Assembly: GCA_021604785.1 (NCBI GenBank)
Contig: BQJQ01000004.1
Coordinates: 1-38,287, forward strand
Reading direction: 5' to 3'
Source: Phycisphaeraceae bacterium
GTDB lineage: Bacteria; Planctomycetota; Phycisphaerae; Phycisphaerales; UBA1924
DNA: 38,287 nt
A program made the position numbers and the translations under genes. Every line of letters begins with the position of its first letter. Positions within the stretch are counted from its first letter, which is position 1. A model generated the notes under the pieces. The model was given only the letters and a program-made list of their open reading frames with translations. It was not told where the DNA came from and made no database searches. Shown here piece after piece: positions 1-7,387 of this stretch.

Positions 1-54
1 CGCGGGGGGAGCCGGGGTCGGGGTGGGACCGTGGCCTTGGTTCTCGTCGGACAT
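1..54 (-). CDS. Partial CDS, N-terminus only, unknown product
   Basis: The first 18 codons of a minus-strand gene that leaves the window at base 1: an ATG at 54 followed by MSDENQGHG and a Pro/Thr/Ala-rich stretch. An excellent Shine-Dalgarno (AGGAGG, 63-68) lies 8 bases upstream, which is the main reason for the call. It is divergent from the gene at 205. A hydrophilic, proline-rich N-terminus of this kind often precedes membrane segments in such genomes, but nothing here identifies the product. Confidence 0.6.
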   Translation of the reverse strand, partial: MSDENQGHGPTPTPAPPA

Positions 55-204
55 GCTCGGGCCCTCCTCAGGGGGAGCGCCGGGGGGTGGCCCGGCGCTG
101 TCGTCGGACTCTAGACACCCGGTGGACGTGTGCGAGCGACGGGCTACAGTTGTCGGCTCGGCCCCGGGCGTTTCCGGGGCTGTTCCTGTCTTTGGAGCTC
201 AGAC
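55..204. promoter_or_regulatory. Divergent intergenic region
   Basis: Separates the minus-strand start at 54 from the plus-strand start at 205 and should hold both promoters. The only sigma-70-like candidate I see for the plus gene is TGGACG (123-128), a 16-base spacer, then TACAGT (145-150); each box matches 4 of 6 consensus bases, so it is weak. Confidence 0.3.
63..68 (-). promoter_or_regulatory. Shine-Dalgarno for the truncated minus-strand gene
   Basis: AGGAGG on the minus strand, 8 bases from the ATG at 54. It is the best evidence that the short open stretch at the left edge is the start of a real gene. Confidence 0.6.
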
Positions 205-528
205 ATGGCCGCGATCGACACCCTGAACGCCGGGCAGACCATCACGTGCACCGTCGCCCAGGTGCCCGCCAACGAGGGTGGGTGCGACACGATCTGCCGC
301 CTGATGCGCCGCGACCCGGACATCAAGCGCGGGCTCGCCCGCGCCCAGCGCCTGCGTCGCCAGCGGATGCACGTGTACATCCGCGGCAACCGCCGCTGGC
401 ACTCGCGCGAGACCGCGGCCCGCATCGCCCGGTGCGTCGAGGGCGCCTCGTGGTCGATGCCCTACACGCACGACATCGCGCCCGACCTCGCGTCGGTCGA
501 GAAGTATCTCAAAATCGAGTCCGCGTAA
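205..528 (+). CDS. Conserved-looking small basic protein, unknown function
   Basis: A 107-residue protein I do not recognise. The ATG at 205 is chosen over an upstream in-frame ATG at 130 because GGAG (194-197) sits 7 bases before it. The product starts MAAIDTLNAGQ, has two cysteines in a central segment (GGCDTICRLMRRDP) and a very basic middle (RAQRLRRQRMHVYIRGNRRW), then an acidic C-terminus. There is no signal peptide or membrane segment, so it is probably cytoplasmic. The basic, aromatic middle could contact nucleic acid, but that is only a guess. It is followed after 14 bases by the copper-lipoprotein gene and may share its transcript. Confidence 0.6.
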   Translation: MAAIDTLNAGQTITCTVAQVPANEGGCDTICRLMRRDPDIKRGLARAQRLRRQRMHVYIRGNRRWHSRETAARIARCVEGASWSMPYTHDIAPDLASVEKYLKIESA

Positions 529-542
529 GCGGGAGGTTCGTT

Positions 543-1049
543 ATGAGCTTTGATCTGACCCGACCGGGCGTGCTGCTCGTCGGGCTTGTTTCGTGCGCGC
601 TGCTGGCGCCGGGATGTTCCGAGTCCGCGAGCGAGCACACGCACGCGGACGGGTCCGACCACGACCACGCGCCCACGGATGCCACGGGCGACGACGCCGA
701 GTCGTCTTCCTCATTCACCTACGAAGGGATCCTGGGCGTGGTGATCGAGATCCCCGAAGCGGGCAAGCCCGCGACGGCGTTCCGCATCCACCACGAGCAC
801 ATCCCCGGGTTCCGCGATCCGAAGACGGGCGAGGTGTTCGTCGGCGCGTCGGGCGTGTCGGGGATGCGGGCGATGATCATGGAGATGCCCCCGGCCCAGG
901 GCGTTGATGTGTCCGGGTTTGCGCCGGGCGACAAGATCCGGTTCACGATGCGCGTGACGACCGAGCCGCGGCTGGCGTGGGCGGTCACCGAGATCGAGAA
1001 ACTCGCCCCGGCGACCGAGGTCTCGTTCGAGGACAAGCCGGCGCCGTGA
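543..1049 (+). CDS. CusF-like copper-binding lipoprotein
   Basis: A 168-residue exported protein. Residues 8-25 are a hydrophobic signal ending in LLAPGC, a slightly non-standard lipobox (Pro at -2). A linker rich in His and Asp (HTH, DHDH, about 31-42) follows, and could bind metal. Residues 59-155 resemble the CusF copper-binding fold: YEG at the start, HHEHIPGF, then MRAMIMEM, and APGDKIRFTM near the end. By alignment to CusF, H86 and M111/M113 would be the His-Met-Met ligands, but the copper-stacking Trp is Met108 here and about 20 residues are inserted between the His and Met ligands. GGGAGG at 531-536 gives a clear ribosome site for the ATG. Likely role: periplasmic Cu(I) chaperone or buffer, by family inference. 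Confidence 0.75.
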   Translation: MSFDLTRPGVLLVGLVSCALLAPGCSESASEHTHADGSDHDHAPTDATGDDAESSSSFTYEGILGVVIEIPEAGKPATAFRIHHEHIPGFRDPKTGEVFVGASGVSGMRAMIMEMPPAQGVDVSGFAPGDKIRFTMRVTTEPRLAWAVTEIEKLAPATEVSFEDKPAP

Positions 1050-1357
1050 TGAACACGCCCTCGCATCTTTGAATTGCTCCAAACAACTTCGCGGCTTGGT
1101 TGCGCACCAAAAGAAAACCCGGCACGCGGCATAACACCGCGCACCGAGTCTCGTGGGGGCTCGTTCCGACCTCCAGCCGGGGCATGCACCGCGCTCAGGC
1201 GGGCGACGTCACGGTCGTTGGAAGCCGGGGATGGGTCAATCGTCTCGGGGGAATCACCCCTCATCATTCCTGCACCGGCCGATACGCGGGATCGGGCGGG
1301 CGGTTGCTTCGGGGTGCGGGTTTTTACGAGGTTCGCACGCGGGTGTAAGCCGACGGC
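1050..1357. other. Gene-free interval between convergent genes
   Basis: A 308-base gap between the copper-lipoprotein gene and the converging UDG gene. Several open frames cross it, but none has a good ribosome site or recognisable product. Toward the right end a GCACC...GGTGC pair with a loop of about 40 bases precedes GGGTTTTT (near 1320-1325), a weak terminator-like arrangement for the plus strand. I see no RNA gene or repeat. Confidence 0.4.
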
Positions 1358-2227
1358 TCACGCGTCCGCGGGCGTTCCCTCGGCGGCGAGCCGGTCCATC
1401 ACCAGCTTCAGGTCCGCCCAGACCTTGCGCCTGTTCTCAGGGGTGTACGACCGGAGCAGGTACGCGGGGTGGTAGGTCGGCATGACCTGCGTTGTGCGCA
1501 CCGGCGCGCCCTTCCAATACACACCCTGCCCGAGACCGTCGGCCTGCGGCGGGAACTCGTGGAACCTGCCACGCAGCGCGCGCATGGTGTCCGATACGCC
1601 CAGCAACAAGCGCGTCGCGGGCAACCCGAGCGTGACGATCACGCTGGGTTGAACGACGCGGATTTGATCGAGCAGGTACGGCGCGCACAGCTCGGCCTCT
1701 TCGAGCGTGGGCGTCTGGTTGTTGGGCGGGCGCGTCTTGAGGACGTTGCAGATGTAGACCCGCTCGCGGGACAGCCCCATCGCGACGATCATCTTCTCGA
1801 GCAGCTGGCCCGCTTTGCCCACGAAGGGGCGGCCGGTCTGGTCCTCGGTCTCGCCCGGGGCTTCGCCGACGAACATGAGGCCGGCGCGGGGATCGCCCTC
1901 GCCGAAGACGATGTTGTGATGATCCGTGACGAAGTGCTTGTGCGGGGCGTCGCGCTCGTAGCGGGCGCGGACTTCGTCGAGCAGCTGCTGGGCTTGCTCG
2001 GCGGCCAGCTCGCCCTCGGGGATCTCAATGGGCACGTACGCGCTCGGCGTGCGCCCGCCAGAACCACGGGGCGTGCCCGGTTCCTCGTGCGTCGGTGCGG
2101 GCTCGGCCGCGACGAGTTCCGGGGCGTCGGCGTACGCCCCGGCGCCGATCGGGATGAAATCAACACCCAAGAACCGCGCCGATTCGGCCTGCTGGGTCAG
2201 GATTCGGTTCGCGCGGTCCCGGTCCAT
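1358..2227 (-). CDS. Uracil-DNA glycosylase, family 4-like, lacking most Fe-S cysteines
   Basis: A 289-residue base-excision repair enzyme predicted to remove uracil from DNA. The first 80 residues are a low-complexity Ala/Pro-rich extension. Motif 1 is GEAPGETEDQTGRPFVG (121-137), followed by KAGQLLEKMI, VYICNVLKTRPPNN (158-170), the LCAPYL segment (C181) and HPAYLL (253-258), the usual family 4 order. Family 4 enzymes use four cysteines for a 4Fe-4S cluster: a CxxC just before the VxGxG segment, one in KCRPP and one before PYL. Here the CxxC region reads RDAPHKHFVTDHHNIVFGEG, KCRPP is KTRPP, and only C181 remains, with C160 nearby. The fold is therefore recognisable but the cluster is probably absent. 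It begins 18 bases after the small membrane protein gene and is probably co-transcribed. Confidence 0.88.
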   Translation of the reverse strand: MDRDRANRILTQQAESARFLGVDFIPIGAGAYADAPELVAAEPAPTHEEPGTPRGSGGRTPSAYVPIEIPEGELAAEQAQQLLDEVRARYERDAPHKHFVTDHHNIVFGEGDPRAGLMFVGEAPGETEDQTGRPFVGKAGQLLEKMIVAMGLSRERVYICNVLKTRPPNNQTPTLEEAELCAPYLLDQIRVVQPSVIVTLGLPATRLLLGVSDTMRALRGRFHEFPPQADGLGQGVYWKGAPVRTTQVMPTYHPAYLLRSYTPENRRKVWADLKLVMDRLAAEGTPADA

Positions 2228-2245
2228 CGGGTCAGCGTACGTCGG

Positions 2246-2614
2246 TCAGGGCCCGTCGTCGCCGGTCGCGTCGTCGATCAGCTCGTTCGCCTTGTTGGCA
2301 GCGTCGTCCGCGGCTTCCTCAATCGCCTCGCCCGCGTCGTCGATCGTGTCGTCGACGGTCTCCGCTGCGTTCTCGGCGGCTTCGCGGGCCGCGTCGGCGG
2401 CGTCCTGCATCTCCTGCGGGATGCCTGAGTCGCGGTCGTAATCGCGCTCGCCGGGCTCGGCGTTGTGGTCGATGGGCGAGCGGGAGGGCCCGCTGCCGAT
2501 GATGTCGGGAAGAACCGCCCCGGCGAGTCCCCCCACCACAAGGCCCAGGATCAGACCGGGCAAGAAGGCGCGGGTGAAGGCCCCGCCCGAATCGGCGTTG
2601 TTGTCGTTGGCCAT
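2246..2614 (-). CDS. Small single-pass membrane protein with acidic Ala-rich tail
   Basis: A 122-residue protein of unknown function. I start it at the ATG at 2614 (MANDNNADSGG) because the longer upstream reading overlaps the neighbouring small gene and has no membrane-protein character. Residues 14-37 form one hydrophobic, glycine-rich helix (FLPGLILGLVVGGLAGAVLP). From about residue 60 the tail is a repetitive Ala/Asp/Glu helix (DAADAAREAAENAAETVDD and similar), probably an extended amphipathic or coiled-coil segment, as seen in YtxH-like proteins. It lies between the small coupled gene at 2680 and the UDG gene. Confidence 0.65.
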   Translation of the reverse strand: MANDNNADSGGAFTRAFLPGLILGLVVGGLAGAVLPDIIGSGPSRSPIDHNAEPGERDYDRDSGIPQEMQDAADAAREAAENAAETVDDTIDDAGEAIEEAADDAANKANELIDDATGDDGP

Positions 2615-2679
2615 CGCGATCGGCTCCGGTCTCGAGGCTGAGTCCTGTGCCGCCCCCCGCGGGCGAGCTCGCCAGAACT

Positions 2680-2898
2680 CTAGGCCCCCGGGCGGACGCC
2701 CCCGGATGAGCCGATACGGGCCATCCGGCGGCGCCAGGCCCCGAACAGGGCGGCGTCCCGAGCCATCGTCATGAGCCCGGGGCGGGTTGAGCCGTAGACC
2801 GTGGTCATCCGCCAACGCCAATACCGCCCGCCGAGGCGGCCGCGGAGGGCGATGACCAGCCCGATGAGCCCGAGGATGCTCGAAACCACCCGCGTCAC
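2680..2898 (-). CDS. Small 72-residue protein, translationally coupled to the epimerase
   Basis: The GTG at 2898 overlaps the TGA of the upstream epimerase as GTGA. The product (MTRVVSSILGLIGLVIALRG at the start) has one short hydrophobic helix at about 4-19, then a strongly basic, aromatic region (RLGGRYWRWRM) and a C-terminal RRRMARIG segment. I recognise no family. The small size, one helix and basic flank suggest an inner-membrane or membrane-associated protein. The coupling is the main support; a much longer antisense-like reading of the same frame runs up through the epimerase gene and is rejected. Confidence 0.55.
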   Translation of the reverse strand: MTRVVSSILGLIGLVIALRGRLGGRYWRWRMTTVYGSTRPGLMTMARDAALFGAWRRRMARIGSSGGVRPGA

Positions 2899-3917
2899 CC
2901 GCCGCCCGCTTCGCGGGACTCGGCGGCCTGGGCCTGGTACCACGCCGCGGTCTCGTCGAGCCCGGCGGCGAGCGACATGATCGGCTCGTACCCGATCGTC
3001 TTGCGTGCCGCGTCGATCGAGGCGAGCGAGTCGAGCACCTCGCCGGGGCGCGGGGTGGTGAACTCGGGCTCGACGCCCGGGGCGCCCAGCCGCTCGGCGA
3101 GCAGGCGGGCGAGCTCGACCACGCTGGTCCGCTCGGCGATCCCGACGTTGAGCGCCTGGCCGCGGATGTCGGCGCGGGTGCTCAGCAGGTTGGCCGCGAC
3201 GGCGTTGCAGACGGGGGTGAAGTCGCGGGTCTGCGCGCCGTCGCCGTAGATGACGGGGCGCTTGCCTTCGAGCAGGCGGGCGGCAAACGCCGGGACGACC
3301 GCGGCGTAGTCCGAATCCGCCGGCTGGCGCGGGCCGAAGACGTTGAAGTATCGCAGCGAGACCGTGCCCAGCCCGTACGACTCGGACCACGATCGGCACA
3401 GCCCTTCGCCGGCGAGCTTGGATGCGGCGTACGGGGACGCGGGCGTGGGGGCGGCGGTCTCGACCTTGGGCAGCTCGGGCGCGTTGCCGTAGACGCTCGA
3501 TGAGGACGAACAGATCACCCGCCCGACGCCCGCGGCTCGGGCGGCTTCGAGCACGCGCATCGTGCCCGTCGCGTTGACGAGCCAGGTGCGGTCCGGGTCC
3601 TCGATGGAGCGCTGGACGGACCCGATGGCGGCGAGGTGGAAGACGTGGGCCGCCCCGCGGACGGCGGTCGCCAGCGCATCGTCGTCGAGGATGCTGCCCC
3701 GGACGAACCGGACGCGCGAGGGTTCGAGGTCGATGAGCTCGCAGACGTGCTCGGCGGTCGAGTTTGAGCAGTCGTCGAGGACGACGATCGAGGCGCCCAG
3801 GGAGAGGAGGGCGTCGATGAGGTGCCCGCCGATGAACCCGCACCCGCCGGTGACGCAGGCGAGGCGGCCCTCGATGGACGGGCGGATCCGCTCGACGAAC
3901 TGGGTGGGAAATCGCAT
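2895..3917 (-). CDS. NAD-dependent nucleotide-sugar epimerase/dehydratase
   Basis: A 340-residue extended short-chain dehydrogenase. VTGGCGFIGGHL (22-33) is the NAD-binding GxxGxxG loop, SSSSSVYG (137-144) holds the catalytic Ser region, and Y163-AAS-K167 is the catalytic YxxxK. FNVFGPRQ and GDGAQTRDF are typical of UDP-glucose 4-epimerase and UDP-GlcNAc 4-epimerase relatives. It probably interconverts or modifies UDP-sugars for surface polysaccharide; the exact substrate cannot be read from sequence. The ATG at 3917 (MRFPTQFVERI) is chosen because the family normally starts about 20 residues before the Gly-rich loop. Upstream lies the 3955-3982 hairpin; downstream the small GTG gene overlaps its stop. 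Confidence 0.88.
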   Translation of the reverse strand: MRFPTQFVERIRPSIEGRLACVTGGCGFIGGHLIDALLSLGASIVVLDDCSNSTAEHVCELIDLEPSRVRFVRGSILDDDALATAVRGAAHVFHLAAIGSVQRSIEDPDRTWLVNATGTMRVLEAARAAGVGRVICSSSSSVYGNAPELPKVETAAPTPASPYAASKLAGEGLCRSWSESYGLGTVSLRYFNVFGPRQPADSDYAAVVPAFAARLLEGKRPVIYGDGAQTRDFTPVCNAVAANLLSTRADIRGQALNVGIAERTSVVELARLLAERLGAPGVEPEFTTPRPGEVLDSLASIDAARKTIGYEPIMSLAAGLDETAAWYQAQAAESREAGGG

Positions 3918-3954
3918 GGCAGCGGAGTGTAGTGCCCGGGCCCGCGCGCACAAA

Positions 3955-3982
3955 GCGGGCGGGCGCCCAAACGCCCGCCCGC
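3955..3982 (-). terminator. Strong GC hairpin ending the secreted-protein island
   Basis: A perfect 11-bp inverted repeat, GCGGGCGGGCG (3955-3965) and CGCCCGCCCGC (3972-3982), with a 6-base loop. Read on the minus strand it lies 55 bases after the stop at 4038 and is followed by TTTG, so it fits an intrinsic terminator with a short U tract. It separates the island from the epimerase gene. Confidence 0.6.
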
Positions 3983-4037
3983 CCCGCTCGTTCGCCCGGC
4001 ACACCGGCTCGAACGTGCTTTCGTGAATCGGCGGCGA

Positions 4038-5675
4038 TCAGCACCCGCCGAGGAAGAGAGCCACGAACCGGTCGATGTCGTCCACGTTCAGCAGCCCGTT
4101 GCAGTCCAGGTCCGCCCGCGCGTCCGAGCTGGTGAAGAACATCACGAACAGGTCGATGTCGTCCACGTTCAGCAGCCCGTTGCCGTCGAAATCGACCACG
4201 CACGGCGTGCACGTCGGGTGGTAGCACTTGATGACGTCGACCAGACCCACGCGGGCCCAGTTGCCCCAGGGCTCGAACTGCTCGTCCCCGATGAGCTGGA
4301 ACTGGAGCGGAAGTTGCTGAAGGACCGGCTCGCGGACATCCATGGGGATGCGGTCCTCGCAGCAGCCCGACGAGCCGAGGTCGTTGACCTTGATGAGGTG
4401 CTGGTCATCGCCGCCGATGGCCAGGGGGTAGTCCTCCCACGCGGAGAACGCCCAGCCGCAGACGGACTCGCCGAACCGGACCGGGGTGACGCCGGTCGCG
4501 CGGTCGCGCGGGTTGAGGTTCGGGCCGTAGGTGTAGAGCCAGAGGGGCGAGCCGACGGCGTCGAAGCTGATGCCCGCGGCGGTGCCGTGCGCGCCCGGGC
4601 CGGGCAGGAAGAAGTCCTGCGCGCCCGTCGCGACATCGAGGTTGTCGTTGAACCGCGTCGCGGCGTACGCGGGGACCATGCCGTCCACCTGGTTGTTGAA
4701 CAGCAGCACGCCCCCGGCGTCGAGCCAGAGGTGCGACGTCGCGAGGAGCGGGCCGCCGGCGTCGGTCGAGGCGCCGATGACCAGCGGCGTGCCGTTCGGG
4801 CCCACGTCGATGCCGTAGCCGACTTCCTGCGCGGGGTTATCGGGCAACAGCTCGCCCGTCGCGTTCGCCCAGATCGGCGCGCCGCCCGGGGCGATGCGCA
4901 TCGCGAGCACTTCAAAGTCCGGCGGGAGCCCGAGCGGATCCGGCGGGCGCGTGTTGATGAACCCGGTGATGACGACGTCGCCGTTGGGCAGTTCCTTGAG
5001 GTCGCTGAAACCCATCTCGGTCAGCGGGCCCAGCGCGGGGATCGAGTACGTCACCTCGACGAGCGGGATGCCCGCGGCGGTCGTCCGCACGTACTCGCCC
5101 AGCTGCCCGCCGGCGGTCGGCGCGACGTTGGTCACCGCGATGATGTCCCCCGTTTCGCGGGACTCGCGCACCGCGACCTGCGGGCGCGTGCCGTCAGGCC
5201 CGGGGTTGAAGAGCTCGAAGAAGACGTCGCCCGGGTAGGCGTGCGTCCAGAGGACGATCCCTGTCGGATCGAGGCGCGAGATCACGAGCCCGAGAATCGG
5301 GCCGACAGACTCGGTCATGCCGGCGACGATGAAATCGCCGTTGGATGCCTGGTGAACGGAGTACGCGACATCGCGTGCGAACCCGCCGATCTGGGTGGAC
5401 CAGATGGGCTTGCCGTCGACGTCGTAGCGGGTGACGAGCATGTCGGACGGGTCGATCCCGCCGGCGGGGTCGAACATGCCGTCGCGTTCGCCCGCGGTGA
5501 CGTACCCACCGCCGAAGGTTTCTTCGATGTCGTAGGCGCGTTCGGTGGCATCGGTGCCGTTGAAGCGTTGGAAGGTCTGCCCCGGCGCGACGCCGGCGAG
5601 AACAGCGAGCAGGCCCGCGGCGCACACGGTGCGTGCCGCGCGGTTCTTGGTCTGGTTGCGTTGCGTGCGTGTCAT
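4038..5675 (-). CDS. Secreted propeller-like protein with dockerin-like C-terminal tail
   Basis: A 545-residue exported protein. The ATG at 5675 has GGGGAGA 6 bases upstream. Residues 1-33 are a signal peptide (basic start, AGLLAVLAGVAPGQ). The body repeats short beta units of the type GGGYVTAGE...RYDVDGKPIWSTQ and NGDFIVAGMT...RLDPTGIVLWTH, which suggests a beta-propeller; I cannot name a ligand. Residues 492-545 form the island's tail: Cys492, a calcium loop DFDGNGLLNVDD, helix DIDLFVMFF, a second loop DLDCNGLLNVDD and helix, ending LFLGGC. The two loop-coding segments share a perfect 33-base direct repeat. It is the last gene of the island, 201 bases after the FG-GAP gene, and ends before the hairpin at 3955. 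Confidence 0.85.
   Translation of the reverse strand: MTRTQRNQTKNRAARTVCAAGLLAVLAGVAPGQTFQRFNGTDATERAYDIEETFGGGYVTAGERDGMFDPAGGIDPSDMLVTRYDVDGKPIWSTQIGGFARDVAYSVHQASNGDFIVAGMTESVGPILGLVISRLDPTGIVLWTHAYPGDVFFELFNPGPDGTRPQVAVRESRETGDIIAVTNVAPTAGGQLGEYVRTTAAGIPLVEVTYSIPALGPLTEMGFSDLKELPNGDVVITGFINTRPPDPLGLPPDFEVLAMRIAPGGAPIWANATGELLPDNPAQEVGYGIDVGPNGTPLVIGASTDAGGPLLATSHLWLDAGGVLLFNNQVDGMVPAYAATRFNDNLDVATGAQDFFLPGPGAHGTAAGISFDAVGSPLWLYTYGPNLNPRDRATGVTPVRFGESVCGWAFSAWEDYPLAIGGDDQHLIKVNDLGSSGCCEDRIPMDVREPVLQQLPLQFQLIGDEQFEPWGNWARVGLVDVIKCYHPTCTPCVVDFDGNGLLNVDDIDLFVMFFTSSDARADLDCNGLLNVDDIDRFVALFLGGC
4070..4183 (-). repeat. Perfect 33-base direct repeat inside the tail-coding DNA
   Basis: Bases 4070-4102 and 4151-4183 are identical over 33 bases, 81 bases (27 codons) apart. 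They encode the matching GLLNVDDID parts of the two calcium loops. Identity down to third positions suggests recent duplication or gene conversion of a half-module. Confidence 0.85.
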
Positions 5676-5798
5676 GGTTTCTCCCCAGAGACACGGGCGT
5701 GTGCGGGCCACGGGCCCGCGCCGCGGTGTGCGGCGTGTTCACCCAATACGGCATGAGCGGAGGCGCGCACGCGTGCTCACGCAGCGCGTAAGAAATAC

Positions 5799-5816
5799 CT
5801 GCACCGATTGGCGCAG
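5799..5816. repeat. Imperfect palindrome upstream of the propeller gene
   Basis: CTGCACC (5799-5805) and GGCGCAG (5810-5816) pair at 6 of 7 positions around GATT. It lies in the 201-base gap upstream of the gene starting at 5675, so it could be an operator or a small hairpin. No protein partner can be assigned. Confidence 0.25.
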
Positions 5817-5876
5817 GCTGGGGCAAGATCACCGTTTGTACGCGCGGGGTTCGCACGCCACTTCGGGGGGCTTTCG

Positions 5877-7349
5877 CTAGCCACACCCCGCGAGGAATGC
5901 GCCGACAAAGATATCGATGTCGTCGGTCGTCAGCACTTCGTCGGCGTTGAGATCAGCCAGCGGGCTCGACGCGAGGAAGTTCGCGACGAACACCTCGATG
6001 TCGTCGATGTTCAGGGCGCCGTCGCCCGTGAAATCGATGCCGCAGACGAGGAACGAGCGGCCCGAGAGCACCCAGAAGCGCCCGTGCTGCGGGCCGTCCC
6101 CGGTGAGCCAGGGCGCATTCACAAAGATGTCCGGCATGCCGTCGGCGTCTACATCGCCCATGCCGAAGGTCCACCCGCCGAAAGCGCCGCCGGGGCTCGT
6201 GGACGTCACGGTGCCGATGGGCGCGCCGTCCGTGCCGCGCACAACGCGGACTTTGCCGGTGAACCCGGGCGCACCGTCGGGGCTGCGCCAGTCGGTGACG
6301 ATGAGATCGTCGAGCCCGTCGCCGTCAAAGTCCCCGGCATTTCCGGTAGCGCCGGTGCCCTGAAGCGCAGACGACCCCACGATCTCGTAGAGAACCTCGC
6401 GGGTGGCGCCGTCGAAGACCACGGCCCGCCCGGTCTCCTGCCCGAGCGCGAAATCGAACTGGTCGCTGATGACGATCTCGTGGGCGCCGTCGCCGTTGAG
6501 GTCCACGGTTGGCGAAGGGATCCAGGAGCCGAACTCGGCGCTGGTGGCGCTCGGGGAGGTGAGCGGGTCGCCGATCGGTGCGCCCGTCGCACCCGAGAGA
6601 AGAAGGACATAGCCCGGGCCGGTGTTGGCAAAGTTCGGACGCATCTGGGGCGCCCCGACGGCGACATCGCGCACGCCGTCGGCGTTGTAGTCGTCCACCG
6701 GGAAGCAGTTGTGCCCGAAGGCATCGTGGGCAACGGCGCCGAGGGCGGACCAGAGCTCGGTGCCGTCCGCGCCGGAATACATCGCCACGCGCCCTGTGCG
6801 CTGCGCACCGGGCTTGTGGAACGGCGCCCCGACCAGCACGTCCGCGTGCCCGTCGGCGTTCACGTCTCCGGGCGAGGCGAGCCCGAGCCCGAACTGCTCG
6901 CTCGTCGTGAGCCCGTTCAAAGTAAGCACCGTCGAGCCATCGGCGCCGCTGAACACGAAGACTGTTCCGTTCGATCCGGTGTTCCACCCGGCGGCGGCGT
7001 AGTCGGGCACGCCGTCCGCGTTGACGTCCCCCACCTCGGCGGCTCGCTGAAAGACAACATCGAATCCCGGGCTCGGGTGCGTGCGGATGAGCACACCGGT
7101 CGCGCCGTCGTACAGGAAGCACGCCCCCGTGGTCCCGCTCGGGTTGGATCGGCCCGGCGCGTTGCAGGCGATCTCGGTGACGCCGTCGCCCGTGACATCT
7201 CCGACGGCGGCGGGGGCGAGCCCGAACTGGTCGAAGTTCTGCACGCCGCCGGCGGTGTGGATCACCTCGACACCGAGCTGCGCAAACTGGGCGCCGGCGG
7301 GCCCCGAGGCGAGCGTGCACCAAACGAAACACATCGAGATCGTCTTCAT
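5877..7349 (-). CDS. Secreted seven-repeat FG-GAP propeller protein with dockerin-like tail
   Basis: A 490-residue exported protein; AGGAG lies 5 bases before the ATG at 7349. The signal peptide ends near residue 20 (ASGPAGA before QFAQLG). Seven FG-GAP/VCBS-type units can be counted by their calcium loops, including GDVTGDGVTEIACNAPG, GDVNADGVPDYAAAGW, DDYNADGVRDVAVGAP and GDVDADGMPDIFVNAP, as in a seven-bladed integrin-alpha-like propeller. The tail (436-490) begins at Cys436 and ends FLAGCG. Its second loop, DLNADEVLTTDD, has lost the Gly and the position-9 Asn, so it may bind calcium poorly. It follows the AraC gene by 38 bases and ends the second peptidase-AraC-propeller cassette. Probable role: extracellular binding or scaffold protein; ligand unknown. 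Confidence 0.88.
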   Translation of the reverse strand: MKTISMCFVWCTLASGPAGAQFAQLGVEVIHTAGGVQNFDQFGLAPAAVGDVTGDGVTEIACNAPGRSNPSGTTGACFLYDGATGVLIRTHPSPGFDVVFQRAAEVGDVNADGVPDYAAAGWNTGSNGTVFVFSGADGSTVLTLNGLTTSEQFGLGLASPGDVNADGHADVLVGAPFHKPGAQRTGRVAMYSGADGTELWSALGAVAHDAFGHNCFPVDDYNADGVRDVAVGAPQMRPNFANTGPGYVLLLSGATGAPIGDPLTSPSATSAEFGSWIPSPTVDLNGDGAHEIVISDQFDFALGQETGRAVVFDGATREVLYEIVGSSALQGTGATGNAGDFDGDGLDDLIVTDWRSPDGAPGFTGKVRVVRGTDGAPIGTVTSTSPGGAFGGWTFGMGDVDADGMPDIFVNAPWLTGDGPQHGRFWVLSGRSFLVCGIDFTGDGALNIDDIEVFVANFLASSPLADLNADEVLTTDDIDIFVGAFLAGCG

Positions 7350-7387
7350 GGGGGCTCCTGCGGGGATGGTTCCGCGAGGAGCTTGGT

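Noticed and set aside
1100-1348. 82-codon plus-strand frame in the 1050-1357 gap
   Set aside because: No ribosome site, no family features and shadow-like composition.
2680-4227. 515-codon minus-strand frame covering the epimerase in another frame
   Set aside because: Arg/Pro/His-rich upstream part; only its last 72 codons, after the GTGA overlap, look like protein.
4023-5756. 577-codon plus-strand open frame opposite the propeller-like gene
   Set aside because: Arg/Val/Asp-rich composition, no recognisable domain and no ribosome site; the opposite strand has a signal peptide, repeats and the shared tail.
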